Position numbers and translations under genes: made by a program. From Stenurella melanura (taxonomy: Eukaryota > Arthropoda > Insecta > Coleoptera > Cerambycidae), in NCBI GenBank assembly GCA_963583905.1, contig OY757313.1, positions 117,748,503 to 117,812,502 on the forward strand: DNA of 64,000 nt, given 5' to 3'. Under the pieces are notes generated by a model that saw only the letters and a program-made list of their open reading frames with translations, did no database searches and was not told where the DNA came from. Below are positions 11,949 to 24,400 of the stretch, piece after piece (the first letter of the stretch is position 1; each line of letters starts with the position of its first letter).

Positions 11949-12775
11949 AATGTGCTTGCTTGGGTTTGAAATTGCACCTAGGAGCAGTTGTCAGTTGGAC
12001 GTAATGAGAATAGTTATAAAGGAGCTGTGATTGTCGATTGTCCAGTCGAGACCTTTACTGATGGCCATACACTCTGCAGTAAATATTGAACAATATTCAT
12101 TTAGCCGATATCCAAAGCATGTTCCACTGGTTTTAATAAAAAAAACCATGACCCACAACATTTTTGGACATCAGTGTAAAATTGATGAGGTTTAGAGAAT
12201 TTGGATGTGATTTCTTGGATTATTTGCGTATTATTTGTGAGGTAATCATGGGAAAAATTTCTTTGACTTTGAGGTGTGGAATATCATAGGCAGCTTGAAA
12301 AAATGGCAGGGTCTCCATAATTAGAACTATGGTTTTGGAGATTTTCAAATACTTCGGCCAGGATACGAGTTTTTTTATTTTGCCATTACGGTATTGTTAA
12401 ACTGTAAGAAGTAAGGGTAGCAAGTTTTATGCATATCTTGTTGTTGGAAATATTTAAATTTTTCAGTGCAAATTTGTGGGCCAAATGTCTCCTTCTAAAG
12501 TGAAGTGGGGGTTCATTACATTTCGCCAATAGAGCACAGGTTGGGGTAGATTTAAAGGCTCCTAATACCAGTCTTAATGCTTTATATTATAATCTGTCCG
12601 GTTTAACGAGCCTAGAATATGTAGCAGAATCATACAAAATACTACCATAGTCTAGTACGGATCTGACATAGGATCTTTAGAAAAGGAGAGCAACTTTGGG
12701 ATCAGCACCCCAGGTTCATTTTCAAGTTATTTTTAGTATATTAAGACTTTTCTCTGCCTTAATAACTTAAATATA

Positions 12776-14435
12776 TAATGGGAAATCAATTATTATTTTA
12801 TTTTATTTGTAATCATTTATCTAAAATAAGCCGAGAGAATGGTGCACGAATATGGTGTTAAATCATCATTTATAATAATTAAAACCTATGATATTCAGTA
12901 ATGCTGTATCCTGATAATGACGAAGCAGTTAGAAAAGTCAAGTGGATTGGTTAGACATTGCTATCCACAGTGTTCTCGTACATGCTGAAAAACTGACGGA
13001 ACATATGGCAAGTTTCTAATCATTTTAGTTCGAACAGTCTAGAAATAGTACCATGTTTTAAAGTAGAATCTTCCCTTTCCAATCAGCTGCAATTAGAACC
13101 GATTCCTAACACAACTAACCAATTAGAAATTACTTTTGTCAGCGAAACTAGCTGCCGGCAACGGACTACATCATAGGCACAAGAGCCAAGTGAGTCTCGG
13201 CCGGCCACAAGTGTGTGACTTCTATTTATATGCGAATGTCTCTGGTTATTGATCCAATTGAGCTAAACTTTTGTTTTTTAATGGGAAACTGCTCTATCGC
13301 TAAATGACCCTATTGCGGCCTAGTCACCTGGTAAAACGTAATACTTATGTGGAAGAAATAAATAAATTTGACTTATGCGAGGATATTTTGTGGAAACTAC
13401 TATTTTTATTTCAAGGTTTCAATATTAAACGATTGCTCTGCATTATTTCAATTATAAAATATTCAATATTTTTACTACTACTAGAAAAACACTTATAACC
13501 TCTAGGTTACAGAAGCGATAACTTTACCTCGAATCGATATTAATAAGTACTGTTATTATCATCGTATCTACTACTCTACTTTTATATTTGCAGTGAAACC
13601 TAACACGTAAAAATGAAATCATTCCTTGCAAAACTTTAACAATCGATATTCCTGATTGTGTGTACAGTCCAGAGTCCTTGTATTGACTCTGCCGATGTCA
13701 TTAAATTGAAGTTCAAGTTCGGAAGCCTGTTTAATATTAACTTTTGATGTTCGTTCTACGTAGAAGATTTCATACAGAGTTTTAACATCAGTGCAGAAGT
13801 TTTAAATGGTGCGCACTTTGAACATCTTATGTGTTAAACAGCGTTAACTTAAAACAAATTTTTATTTTTTGTCACTTAATCTCTTGAAATCTTTACAAAA
13901 GAAAAAATGCATTGCAATCCCTCGAAGTAAGATTTCAAATAATGCGATATGAACTTTTTTTATGAGCAGAGCTCGTATCTCAACGAGCAATTTAAGCAAT
14001 GCATTAGCTTAACGCACTGTTCGTTGATTTAGCAAAATGTTTTGTTAAATAAGCGAAATATAATCATCAAATCAGTGGAATATTTATTGTTAAACCTTAA
14101 TAGTTGTCAATTAGTTCAATAATTATAAAGACTTCCATAACAAAAATGTCATCTGAGATCTTCCTTCAGTAACTGTTAGTGGAGGGATTATACATCACAA
14201 AACCACAAAAATCATTTCTGGAGGTACCGCGCAACACCCACAAGAAACCACCCCCTCCTTAAAAAAAAGCCTTATTTTACTGATAACTCGTTAACTGTTG
14301 AAAACATAAAAAATTGCTGATCTTGAAAAAGAAAGCTTGACTAAGTTCCTAAAAAAAGTCCTCTGTATATGCCTGGTTTTCGAGAAAATCGACATTGAAA
14401 GAAATTGCAAAATTTGTATTTTTAATGCCCACGAA
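12776..14435. other. No recognisable gene; AT-rich spacer
   Basis: No frame with a recognisable domain. GC-richer patch at 13145-13220 ('cggccggccac') without a repeat partner in the window. Confidence 0.55.
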
Positions 14436-14439
14436 TTTT

Positions 14440-15312
14440 CGTTTACTTGAAATTTTTTGCGCGCGGCCTATAGAAGAAACTGAATTGCTCGGAAACCAAA
14501 CATGCTAGGAAAAAAAATCAAAATGGGTTTTAAAGTGAATACAAAATACTCTTTTGTGTTTCCATTTTTCGTGGCTATTGATATCTATTAGTAGGTATAT
14601 AAAAATAACAATATAATATAGTTACCTCTTGATTTCTTGCACTTTTAACTCTTCACGGGTCCATAAAGAACAAATGACTTTAATATAAGTTATAAATGCA
14701 TCACCTTTTAGTTCAAGGTAGTACTTCAATTCAGAAAAAGTTAGGAATAAAAATATTCACACTTACAAATTTACCAGCATATTCTAGCATACCAGCATAG
14801 TTAGCCGAATTTTGGCCAATTTCTTGTTTCCTAAAAATAAAAAAAAACCCAAACATCTTCATTTAGCTCGAAACATTTTTTTTTTGAGTTTACGTATCGT
14901 ATAATTATTGTTTCTAATCATTTAATAGTTACAAAATTGTATTAAGAAAATTGCCTTTTTCGAATTTTTTTTTTTTTTGGCTAACTCTAACATGGTACTA
15001 AATTTGTAAATGTGAATATTTTTATTTCTAACTTTTTCTACATTGAAGTACTACCTTGAACTAAAAGATAATGCATTTAAAACTTATATTATACTCACTT
15101 GTTTTTTATGGGCCTGTGAGTAGTTAGATGCACAAGAAATCAAGAGATAACTATATTACATTGTTATTTTTATATACTAATAAATATCAATACAACATAT
15201 TTTATATCCCCTTTAAAACCCGTTTTGATTTTTCTTCCTAGCGTGTTTGGTTTTCGAGCAATTCAATTTTTTCTATAGGCTGCGCGAAAAAAAATATAAA
15301 ATAAACGAAAAT
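14440..15312. repeat. 870-bp imperfect inverted repeat (hairpin element)
   Basis: The left arm (about 14443-14810) and right arm (about 14983-15311) are reverse complements with scattered mismatches. Matches include 'acgaattttcgttt' with 'aaacgaaaattt', 'tagttacctcttgatttc' with 'gaaatcaagagataac', and 'ttcaaggtagtactt' with 'aagtactaccttgaa'. The spacer is about 170 bp and T-rich. The right arm directly abuts family X copy B. Confidence 0.8.
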
Positions 15313-15353
15313 TTGTAGTAGATTTTCAAAATATAGGTTTTTCAATTCCCTCA

Positions 15354-15387
<34 letters not shown>

Positions 15388-15390
15388 TGG
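15354..15390 (+). repeat. (TCTG)n microsatellite in family X copy B
   Basis: About eight perfect TCTG units. All four family X copies have a GACA/TCTG run at this position, so the microsatellite is part of the element. Confidence 0.9.
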
Positions 15391-16433
15391 TGCATTAACT
15401 AAAAAAACTACTTGACGGAGAGCAGTCAAATTTGGTAGGTAGTTGACCCTACTGTCAGCGAAGAAATAGTAGAACTTTCACTGGAAAATATACAGGGTGG
15501 ATCGTCTAAAGGGAATAAATAATGAAAACGTTTTTTTTGCTTAAATTTAAAATTTCCACGTTTCATGACACGCTAAACCCATTTCAGAAAAAAAAAATTT
15601 TAAATTTTTTTCACCAACATTTTTGAAAATTTGTTTACCACTAAAAAATGTTTTCGTCTTTGTTCAAATTTACAATTTCCACGTTTCATGGCATTCTAAA
15701 CCAATTTCAAAAAAAATTTGCAATTTTTTTACCATTTTTGAAAAAAAATTTACCACTAAAATAGATGGAATTTTTTTTTCTTTGTTCAGATTTAAAATTT
15801 TCACGTTTCATAGCGTTCTAAACCTATTTTAAAAAACATTTTTAGAAAATTTTTTTACTATTTTGGAAAAATTTTACCACTAATACAGACTGAATTTTTT
15901 TTTTCTTTGTTCAAATTAAAAATTTTCACGTTTTCATGGCATTCTAAACCTATTCAAACAAATTTAAAAATTATTTTAATTAAACATTTTTTTTACCATT
16001 TTGGAAAAAATTTACCACTAGAATAGATGGAAATATTTTTTCCTCAAATTTAAAATTTTCACGTTTGACATAACTGACATTCTAAACCTATTTGAGAAAA
16101 AAATGAAAATTTTTTTCACCATTTTTGAAAAAAAATTTACCACTAAAATAGATGGAATTTTTTTTTCTTTACCCAAATTTAAAATTTTCACGTTTCATGG
16201 CATTCTAAACCAATTTCAAAAAAAAAATACCACTGTAGGATAGAAAGAAACTTTCCTTTTTGCTCAAATTTAAAATTTCCACGTGTCATGTCATTCTAAA
16301 CCTGTTTCAGAAGAAAACAATTTTGAAAATTTCTTTTAAAAACATTTTTGAAAAATTGAAAAAAAAATGAAATTTTTTAACCACCACTATACTTCCACTC
16401 CACTACGTATATGTGGAATTGAAAATGTGACAG

Positions 16434-16697
16434 ATGGCAATAATATTAGGCATATGCACCTATTATACTATTATTGAAAAATGCACAGGGTGGTCATCCC
16501 AAGAAATAATTCAGTCATGGTGGACATTTTTAAAGGTATTTGCCCAAGCCTTCCATATTTGGCACCTGTTATTTAGCATTGAACTTTTGCTCTTGGATGA
16601 GCACTCTGTATATTTTTTGGACCAAAACTTATCAGGTGTTCTTTGTAATAATAGTGGTAACTATATTCCGATTATTATTTTCAATGTCACTTCGTAA
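16434..16697 (+). other. 87-codon open frame within family X copy B
   Basis: The frame contains 'IIEKCTGWSSQEII', 'KVFAQAFHIWHLLF' and 'GVLCNNSGNYIPI'. It is the counterpart of the minus-strand frame at 10200-10481. About half the residues match, and the two length differences keep the frame. Function unknown, no recognised domain. Copies C and D lack the segment. Coding status is unproven. Confidence 0.3.
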
Positions 16698-16775
16698 TTA
16701 TTAAATTTTTAGAGTGACCGCCATGCACAAATAAAGAGAGAAGTTCTATGTAAATACCTTTACCGATTTTTTACT

Positions 16776-17970
16776 TTACCTACTGGACTAAATAGAGGGT
16801 TGTCTTTTATTATATAATTTCTTTTTCTTGTTATTGCCACGATAGGAATGAAAAGACGGCAAAATTTTTGCATTTATAATGTTTTTTGGGGGATATAAAT
16901 CATAAGGCAACCTATTTCGTTACAAAATAAATTATCTTAGACGTACTTAAAGTGAACTAAAGCAAACATTTAACTATTTTAGTGAAAATGATGTCCAGGT
17001 GTAATATTCTATAAAATAAAGTGATTAATCAGCTGTTCTTGGAAATTCTTGCAAAGTTACGTCTGTGGAAAATACTAAATCTGTTGTGGAAAGAGAAACA
17101 GCCTTTTCCATTTTCCGGAGTACTCATGGATTTCTGACGTTTGAGCTCTGTACATTTATAAGAACTCTTACATAATAACTTTTATTATTATTCCACCACA
17201 AGTCAACAATCTTTATGTACCACGTGTTGTACTATATACATCCAACCAAGTTCTAGCATTGTATCATTGAAGGTAAACTGACGATATTATCGTTCAAATG
17301 TAGTTAGTGAAAAAAATAACATTGAAATCTTCTTACGTATACAATGTATATTCAAATTACAAAATGTACTCTAGTTAAATATTTTACACTGTATAACTCA
17401 TTATGGGCAGCTTATTTAAAAGCTCTAGTCGCAGTTTGTTAGGCCTGGAAGAAACAAGGAATTGCAATAATGAAGATTGGTAAACTACTTTGAATTTTAC
17501 TATAGTTACGTCATTATTTTAAAACTTAGAAAAATAGCATTATTATTTTAAGTTGACACTTGAGATAAGGTGGAAATATTCGCACATGGTCTCATTTATA
17601 AGGCGTATAGAGAGTTATGCGGCAATAAACTAGCACTGAGGCATGAAATAAACTCAGTAGGCGAATATTGGCATGAGAAATGCTCTTGCACCACTGAATC
17701 CTGATTGATGCTATACAATAGAAATTTCGCAAAACGAACATAACGTAATATATCTGAGACATTTTTCTTTCTGAAATGGCAAAACTTCTTCAGACGATAT
17801 TGCATGGAGGAGAATATACGAGGCAATGTAACCCGTAAAACAATGTTTTCGTGCTTTCATTTTTTAAGCTTATTGAAAGATTGAATTTAGATTCTTACAA
17901 ATGGAAATTTCGTAAATATAGAATTTCGCACACTAAAATATAAAATGTCCGATGTTTCAATCTGAGTCCT
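16776..17970. other. No recognisable gene; AT-rich spacer
   Basis: Frames are short and without domain motifs. No repeat partner recognised in the window. Confidence 0.55.
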
Positions 17971-17976
17971 AATATA

Positions 17977-19079
17977 CAGGGTGTAATCAGTTTCATGTCA
18001 TTAAAAAAAACTGGTAATGGGGACCGACTAGACAAACAAAAAACCTTTATAACTTTTCCCTCTAGGGGCACTTTGAAAAAACTGACCTGGGTTAACATAT
18101 TAAATATTTTTTTTAATATTAACGTAGAAAATAATTGAGAACCACTGCTTTTCTTGGTCAAAGGACTTGTAGTTCCCAATTATACAACTTTTAAATTGTC
18201 ATAAAAAAGTGCAGTCCTCGGCGTCACACGCGATGTCAAAGCAAAGGCTTTGTTTGGATCATCGATCGCCTTTGATGGACCGCCTCAACCGAAGGCTATT
18301 ATAAAGAGGTAAATAATTCGTTATCCTTTCCTGCACAACTGCAAGCAAATAATGGCCATAGAAGTTTAAACAGAGCATTTCTTTACATGTGTGACTTTTA
18401 ATTTGGAACAAAATATTGGATTAATGTTTATAATTTAGAATATTTAAATGTGATTTATTAACGTTTGTAACAAAAATGAGTGTCCTGGGTTAAAGCTTAC
18501 CTAAGTAAATCATTCGAAATCTCTGCATCTGCATCAATACACAGTTCGGTACGTCGAATTAAGGACATACGTACACCGTTGAACACTAAACAATAAACTA
18601 TCAACTAACGTTGTCAATAAAGAAAAATAAAAGAAAAACTTGGTTCAAAATCCAAAACGAAATACAAAAAGAACGAACAAGTAAGTTGTGTCTGTACATC
18701 AAGAATTTAACGACTTGAACGGTTAAGTCAATAAAATAAATCTTAACCATAAATACACAGTGATCCGAAATTCAAAAATAACAAAAACAACGAACGGCGG
18801 GGCGGGTTGGACGTGTGTACATAACGAAACACCCATAGTAACTAAAATCTTGCACAAGGGAGAGTCAGAGTATAAGGCAAAGACACGCGCGACGATCCAA
18901 ACCTACCTCAATATTCCAGCAATTCTCAATAATTTTTATTGAAAATTTGCGATATTTTTGTTTTTTTTTTTTCTCCAAAACTGTGAGCTTTAGACCCCAT
19001 GTTATATAAGAACTTTTTGTTTGTCTTGTCGTACCCTACCACCAGTTTTTTTTAATGACATGAAACTAATTACTCCCTG
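17977..19079. mobile_element. 1.1-kb TIR element, TA target duplication, non-autonomous
   Basis: The ends are inverted repeats of about 66 bp with few mismatches. The left starts 'CAGGGTGTAATCAGTTTC' and the right (reverse complement) 'CAGGGAGTAATTAGTTTC'. TA flanks both sides (17975-17976 and 19080-19081), which fits Tc1/mariner-type integration. The interior (18180-18950) has no transposase motif and is less AT-rich than its ends. It contains 'ggatcatcgatcgcctttg' and 'acggcggggcgggttgg' patches, possibly captured non-transposon sequence. Mobilisation would need a transposase from elsewhere. Confidence 0.8.
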
Positions 19080-19344
19080 TATAATACGTACGTTCATTTA
19101 AATTATTTTTGGATGATATGGATTTTAGCATAAATGGAAATTTGTAAACTATAGATCTTAAACAGTAAGAAATTGTGTGCATTATAGTTATTGTTTGGTA
19201 TAATTTTCGCAAATACGAAATGCCCACAAAAACAGATTCTCTGTAAAAAAATAGCGCCTTATTCACTCAGTCTTTTTTCTCTACAAAAACATAAAATGAG
19301 AAAATATGATGTCCCAAATATATTTAAAATCATTCAAAATCACC

Positions 19345-20197
19345 AAGTCTGGTAACTCTAAAAAATTATTAATTAAGAGGTGACATATGAGAATTATAAT
19401 CGCCATATAGTTTAGCCCTAGTATTACAGAGAAAACTTGATAACTTTTTCCATCATCTACTGTATAGTGGTGGGGAATTTTTATTTTTTTTATTTACAAT
19501 TTACAAAACATTTTTTTGTTGAAATAGACTTAGAATATAATGAAACGTGGACATTCTAGAATTGAAGAAAAAAACATTTTTTCCGTCATCTATTCTACTG
19601 TGGTGGTAATATTTTATCTTTTTTCTTTTTTTTTTTCGAAACAATTTTTTTTGAAATATGTTTACAATGGCACGAAACGTGGACATTTTAAATTTGAACA
19701 AAACATGTTTTTTTCATCACCCATTTTATAAAAAATGTTCAAATTTTTATTTTCTAAAAAAAGCAGTTCTTGAAATATGTTTAGAATGACATGAAAAAAT
19801 CAAAATTTTCAAAATTTCAGAATGTTTTCCTATTTAAAATTTCATTTTTTTTGTTTAATTAGGTTTAGAATGCCACGAAACGTGGAAATTTAAAATTTGA
19901 GCGAAAATAATTATTTCCATTATCTATTCCCTTTAGACTGTCCACCCTGTATATTTTCCAGTGAAAGTCTAACCATTTCTTCGGCGGTAGTGGCGTCAGC
20001 TATTTACCAAATTTGACTATTCTCCGTCAAGCAGTTTTTTAGTTAATGCACCAATAGACCGACAAACAGACAGACTGACGAAATTGAAAAACATATATTT
20101 TCGTAATCTACATGATCTTAACCGTGAAAATCCGAAAAAATCTCGAAGGGTGATTTTTTCTCGAATACAATGCTTCCCTTCGGTACGCGAGGAAGTA
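19345..20197 (+). repeat. Composite repeat family X, copy C
   Basis: It starts with 'attacagagaaaacttgata', shared with copy D (61360). There are five degenerate units around 'gaaacgtgga(c/a)att', then 'ccaccctgtatattttcc', the 'agtgaaagtctaacca' block, a short GACA run (about 20060), and the distal block 'gggtgattttttctcgaat' ending near 'tacgcgaggaagtaaa'. It lacks the segment found in copies A and B between 'gataactttt' and the first unit. Confidence 0.75.
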
Positions 20198-20824
20198 AAC
20201 ACTTTATGAAAGAACATTTTTTTAAACACAAAAACTTTGCATGTTTTACTTTCGATGTTTCCGCAGACCCTGCACATGTTGATAATCGGAAGTAATATAT
20301 AATTTCAGGGGTTTTGTCAACTTGACGGGGAAATTTGTATAATATTGACTGAGTGGTGAATTCAAATATCCTTTTGTTTCTTAATGAAATGCGCCATTTT
20401 TTTCTCATTGAAAAAAAAAATTCTCATAAACTTTTTTTTTTAGAAATAGATACCGGAACTTGGCGATATTAATTGATTTCAAATATTTTTGGAGAGACCA
20501 CATTTTCTCATTTTATGTTTTTGTAGATAGGAAATATATTTTTTTGGATAGAGTGTACTTCGCGCTACTTTTTTACCGATAATCTGTTTTTGTGGGCGTT
20601 TCATTACTTTTTGTAGATATTATTCCTGTAAGGATTCACGCGTGCTCGCTTATTATTTCTGTGAGCCTGGAGGATGTTGGAATTAACTTTATGCGAGACA
20701 CTAACGTCTTTCTTGATTATTTGTAACAATTTAGCGAATAAATAAATCTATGTCAGAGCACGCTTTTGTTACACGTTTAGAGTCACTCAGAATTTCATCA
20801 ACCACTTTTAAAGTGACGCGCTAA

Positions 20825-20892
20825 CAACATGGTGTAAGTAAGTTTCAGCCTACGAATCTGGAGGTCCACGGTTCGATCCCTGAGCATTTTTA
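20825..20892 (+). other. tRNA-like relic with an RNA polymerase III B-box
   Basis: The stretch 'ccacggttcgatccctgag' matches the B-box consensus GGTTCGANNCC. The A-box region is unconvincing and the T-arm stem does not pair, so this is not a working tRNA. It is likely a tRNA-derived SINE head or decayed tRNA. Confidence 0.35.
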
Positions 20893-21104
20893 ACTTTTTT
20901 TCAACAAATATAAACTCAATATTAATATTAATATGTGTAACGTAATTTCTTTTGGTACTACAATTTGATGTTGAAGTCTGGATTTAGGGCACTAGATGGC
21001 TATAAGTACTTAAAAATTTAAAATTTTCGGGCTGGATGCACGGATGGAAGCTCTGGCGAGAGGGCGATAGCCTTTTCTTGTGAATGAAATTACTGAAATA
21101 TCTG

Positions 21105-21465
21105 ACGACATGTCTTGGCGGAAAGAGGCGTCTTATGGTTTCAAAAAGACGGCTCTTCAATTCACAGTAATATTAATGTAAGAAATTTTCTGAACAACTT
21201 GTTTAAAAGCAAATGGATTGGCAGATATTCTCAGTATCCATGTCCAGTAAGATCCCCGAACATAGGTCCCCTAGATTTCTTAATATGGGGTTACTTCACA
21301 AATACAGTTTGTCATAGAAAACCCTTCCAAAATATTGGTTATTTAGAAAGCACCATCAGAGATATCTGTCTTGAAATACCCCCAAGAATGTTGAGATATA
21401 TAACCAAAGAATTTTGCAATAGGATGGTAATATGTAAGGAAGACATACAGAAATGTAGTATTTAA
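21105..21465 (+). pseudogene. Mariner (DD41D) transposase C-terminal fragment
   Basis: The frame 21115-21465 contains 'WFQKDGSSIHSNINV', where the second catalytic Asp is in QKDG, then 'KWIGRYSQYP', 'RSPNIGPLDFLIWGYF' (third catalytic Asp) and 'NTVCHRKPFQNI'. I count 41 residues between the two Asp residues, the same as in the copies at 27.9 and 56.3 kb. The region upstream (about 21040-21110) has scraps of the middle part out of frame. The N-terminal DNA-binding half is missing and no TIRs flank it, so it is an old, diverged relic of the same lineage. Confidence 0.75.
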
Positions 21466-21469
21466 TTTA

Positions 21470-24400
21470 AGAGAATATACTTGGCTAACAGGGTTAAAGG
21501 TTATTAAATAAATCTCTATTATTTACTTTTAAGGTTTTTGAAGTAAATTTTAATAGGAATTTCGAGTTCTATTTATGTGATCGAAATTTGATTGAAATGA
21601 ACAATCCTTTCTTTAATGTTTAAGCCGATTATCGTCTAAAATTCCACAATAAGGGTTCAGAATTGCTGAATATAGTACACGATTATCCTGTTGTTTTTTG
21701 TTCAAATGTTTTTATAGCATTAATTACACTTTAAAAAGAAATGCATTATTTATGTATTTCTTGCATTGAAATATTTCAAATGAACTTAACTCTAAATAAA
21801 ACAAAAAAATTTAATTGTTACATATTCTTGGAAAAAAATGAATAAACTAAAACATTAAAATTTTCATAGCAATTTAGATTCTCGGTGTAATTGCAAACAA
21901 CTTTTGATGGCGCTTTTCCATATTTTCATAAATGAGGGTATTTCAGGAAATTTTAAAATTTCTAATGTCATTTTGGTGGTGTCATAGTTGTGAGATAACA
22001 AATATTTTTGGAAATGTTGTGGTTATTAATTATGCTGAAACTAATGCTGAAACCCATTTAAAAAAATAGTTGAATAAAAAATTTCCAATATGGTGCAGAT
22101 TTTTTGGCGGACAGTGTAATAATCAAAAATGGATCCACTGCACTGTGGAACTTTTGTTACCACTTCCAGCTATTTATGTTTTTACCAGAAAAAAAATCAC
22201 AAATTGTTTAAGACTACCACCTAAACATGATTTTGAAACTTTATTACCTATCCCTCGTAGACCATTACCTACACTTCATGTTTATTAATAGCAAACTACA
22301 ATCACAGTAAAACATTTTGAAAAGATAATAAATAAATCTATAGCTTTCTTTTCTAAGTCTATATTTTTATGCACAAAATATAAAATATTATTTATTTATG
22401 TTTTTTAAAATCATGTTGATTTATGATAACAATTTTTGCTCTCCAAAAATGTAATGATGTTAGTTAAAAACTTTCTAAATCCTTTAAGGGATAATAATAA
22501 AAATGGTTTCATATAGGACAATAATTAGAAAATCACTTACTGTCTCCATTTTTGTTAGTTGGAATATGATTTAATTAAAGTGACAATTAAAGAGATAGAT
22601 TTTAGAAACGATTGCCGTCCGAAAAAAATATAAAGAAAACATGCCATATTGGCAATGTGTCATTGGTATATTATTGTGGAATCTGTTTTTGTCATATCAA
22701 TCTATATAAGTGGCGGTTAAAATGATTTTCATGTATCTGCTTATTATTGAAAGCATTTATATTGGTTTTAATAAATCCCGTCAGTTATAGTAAAACAAGT
22801 GAATATGCTTTCGCCACGTCACACTTTTGGAAATATATGAATTTTGCATCAAATATTGACAAACAGGTATGTCCTGAACCACGCTACAAAAAATTAAAGT
22901 AATAATTATATTTAATATAGACTACCAATAATTTGCAAATTCTAAAATTCAAAATTTAATTCAAAAGTCTGCTGCTCCCTTGGCTAGATCGATAGATTAA
23001 GACATTACTACCTAACAGATTTGTTCAGCACCTTTTTCACCATTACCGCTCCATTATCTTTACTAGAAGATATATCGTATACTAGGTAGAGCATGTTATA
23101 TAAAATTGACATTCGCTATATGGTATGTTGAACGATCAAAACATGTCAAATATCAGCAAACTTATTTATAAGAGGTGTCTCAAAATTCCCGTTATTCCTA
23201 TTTAGATGCTGATTCTACATAAAAAAATATTCAGAAAGCTTCCTATAAACTTGTATACTGTACTGTACTGATTATCTCCAAAATACTTGGCACCTACCGT
23301 GGAATGCGGTGATTTCAAAACACTTTTCTAGAATATAATTTCAAAAAGGTTGATTGGAGCAAACTGCCCTTGTTCTCAAGATTACGAAAGTTATTAATTA
23401 CTAATAAGCAAACATATTTGACTGTTCACTAGAGAACATTCTCGATTTTCGATTATTCTCCTAAAAATGAGTCCTGAAGCTTCACAGTTAGCTTAACAAT
23501 TTTTTTATTTATACATTTTCTAATAAGGGGCAAACCTTCCCCACCATACCATGGCTCTTGACCCGTCGATACCACATAATATATTGTTTCTGCTTAAGAA
23601 ATATTTAACCAGATCATCTCACATTTTTAACATACTGTGATATTCAAAATTACCTGAATGCTACTTGTTAATTTTTATTTTAATAGCAATGAATTTTTGT
23701 AGTCTTAAACCACAATTCAGTAAACTTATTAATTAATTTTTCAGTTCAATCCTGAAGCCGTCCTTGTCTTACTGAATCTGGAAGTATTTGTGTTCGTCAA
23801 CCCAACTTTAAATTATAAATTAGCATACTAGCGTCATCTGTTACTTCTCTTGCAATACACCTACATGTCATCTGGTACAACAAATATTTAAAAGAAGAAA
23901 TCTATATTAAGTGAATAAATCCCAAATCAATAAACAAAATTATAAATCGATAATTCTGATTAAATTGGAACTCATGAATTCACATAAATGATACAGTAGA
24001 GTAATTGTGTAGATTTGTATTATATTTAAAGAATGATTTATGTTACCACTACCAGCGACATCTCGCGTATAGAAGTGTAACTAGGATTTTAGATCATACA
24101 CGGTATCCGAACAGGTCGTCATAGCCATTTTCCTTTCGATTTCGTAGCAATACAGACGTGTTGCTGACCGATTAACACCTCATCTGGAGTGGTACGTTAA
24201 GATACTTTATAATATGTATATAATTGTCTTCTGTAGTATTTGTTGTATATGTATTTGTAATTTAATTGTTGAATTTATCATAATTAAACGCGATGTTTGT
24301 TGATCACAAATTTCATTCGCGGCGCGTGGCTTGAAAGATGGAGACGCGGTCATGTTAATGTATGAACGGAGTATTTCGAGACATGTGTTTAACTCAGTAT

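Larger units (their letters stand above)
11390..12775 (-). mobile_element. 5'-truncated LINE with RNase H domain
   Basis: Minus-strand pieces in several frames follow the order of a LINE 3' half. They are thumb/connection 'KAEKSLNIL' (about 12750), 'RSYVRSVLDYGSILYDSA' (12640-12690), 'LRLVLGAFKSTP' (about 12570) and 'RRRHLAHKFALKN' (about 12490). An RNase H domain follows, with 'FYTD', 'TAECMAI' and 'WVKGHSGIVGNETAD' (catalytic D, E and late D present). The terminal cysteine-rich segment contains 'CDCNGNIGDINHYWLFDC'. This combination is typical of I/R1-group LINEs. Stops and shifts are frequent. Reverse transcriptase palm and endonuclease are absent. Confidence 0.8.
15313..16775 (-). repeat. 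Composite repeat family X, copy B
   Basis: This copy is inverted relative to A, C and D. From right to left it has 'atcggtaaaggtatttac' (reverse complement near 16750); a segment with the 16434-16697 frame; about eight degenerate minisatellite units of roughly 90-120 bp (15540-16380), each with 'aatttaaaattttcacgttt'; the block around 'ccaaatttgactg' (reverse complement, about 15425); and a (TCTG)n microsatellite. It is the longest minisatellite version of the family in the window. Confidence 0.75.
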
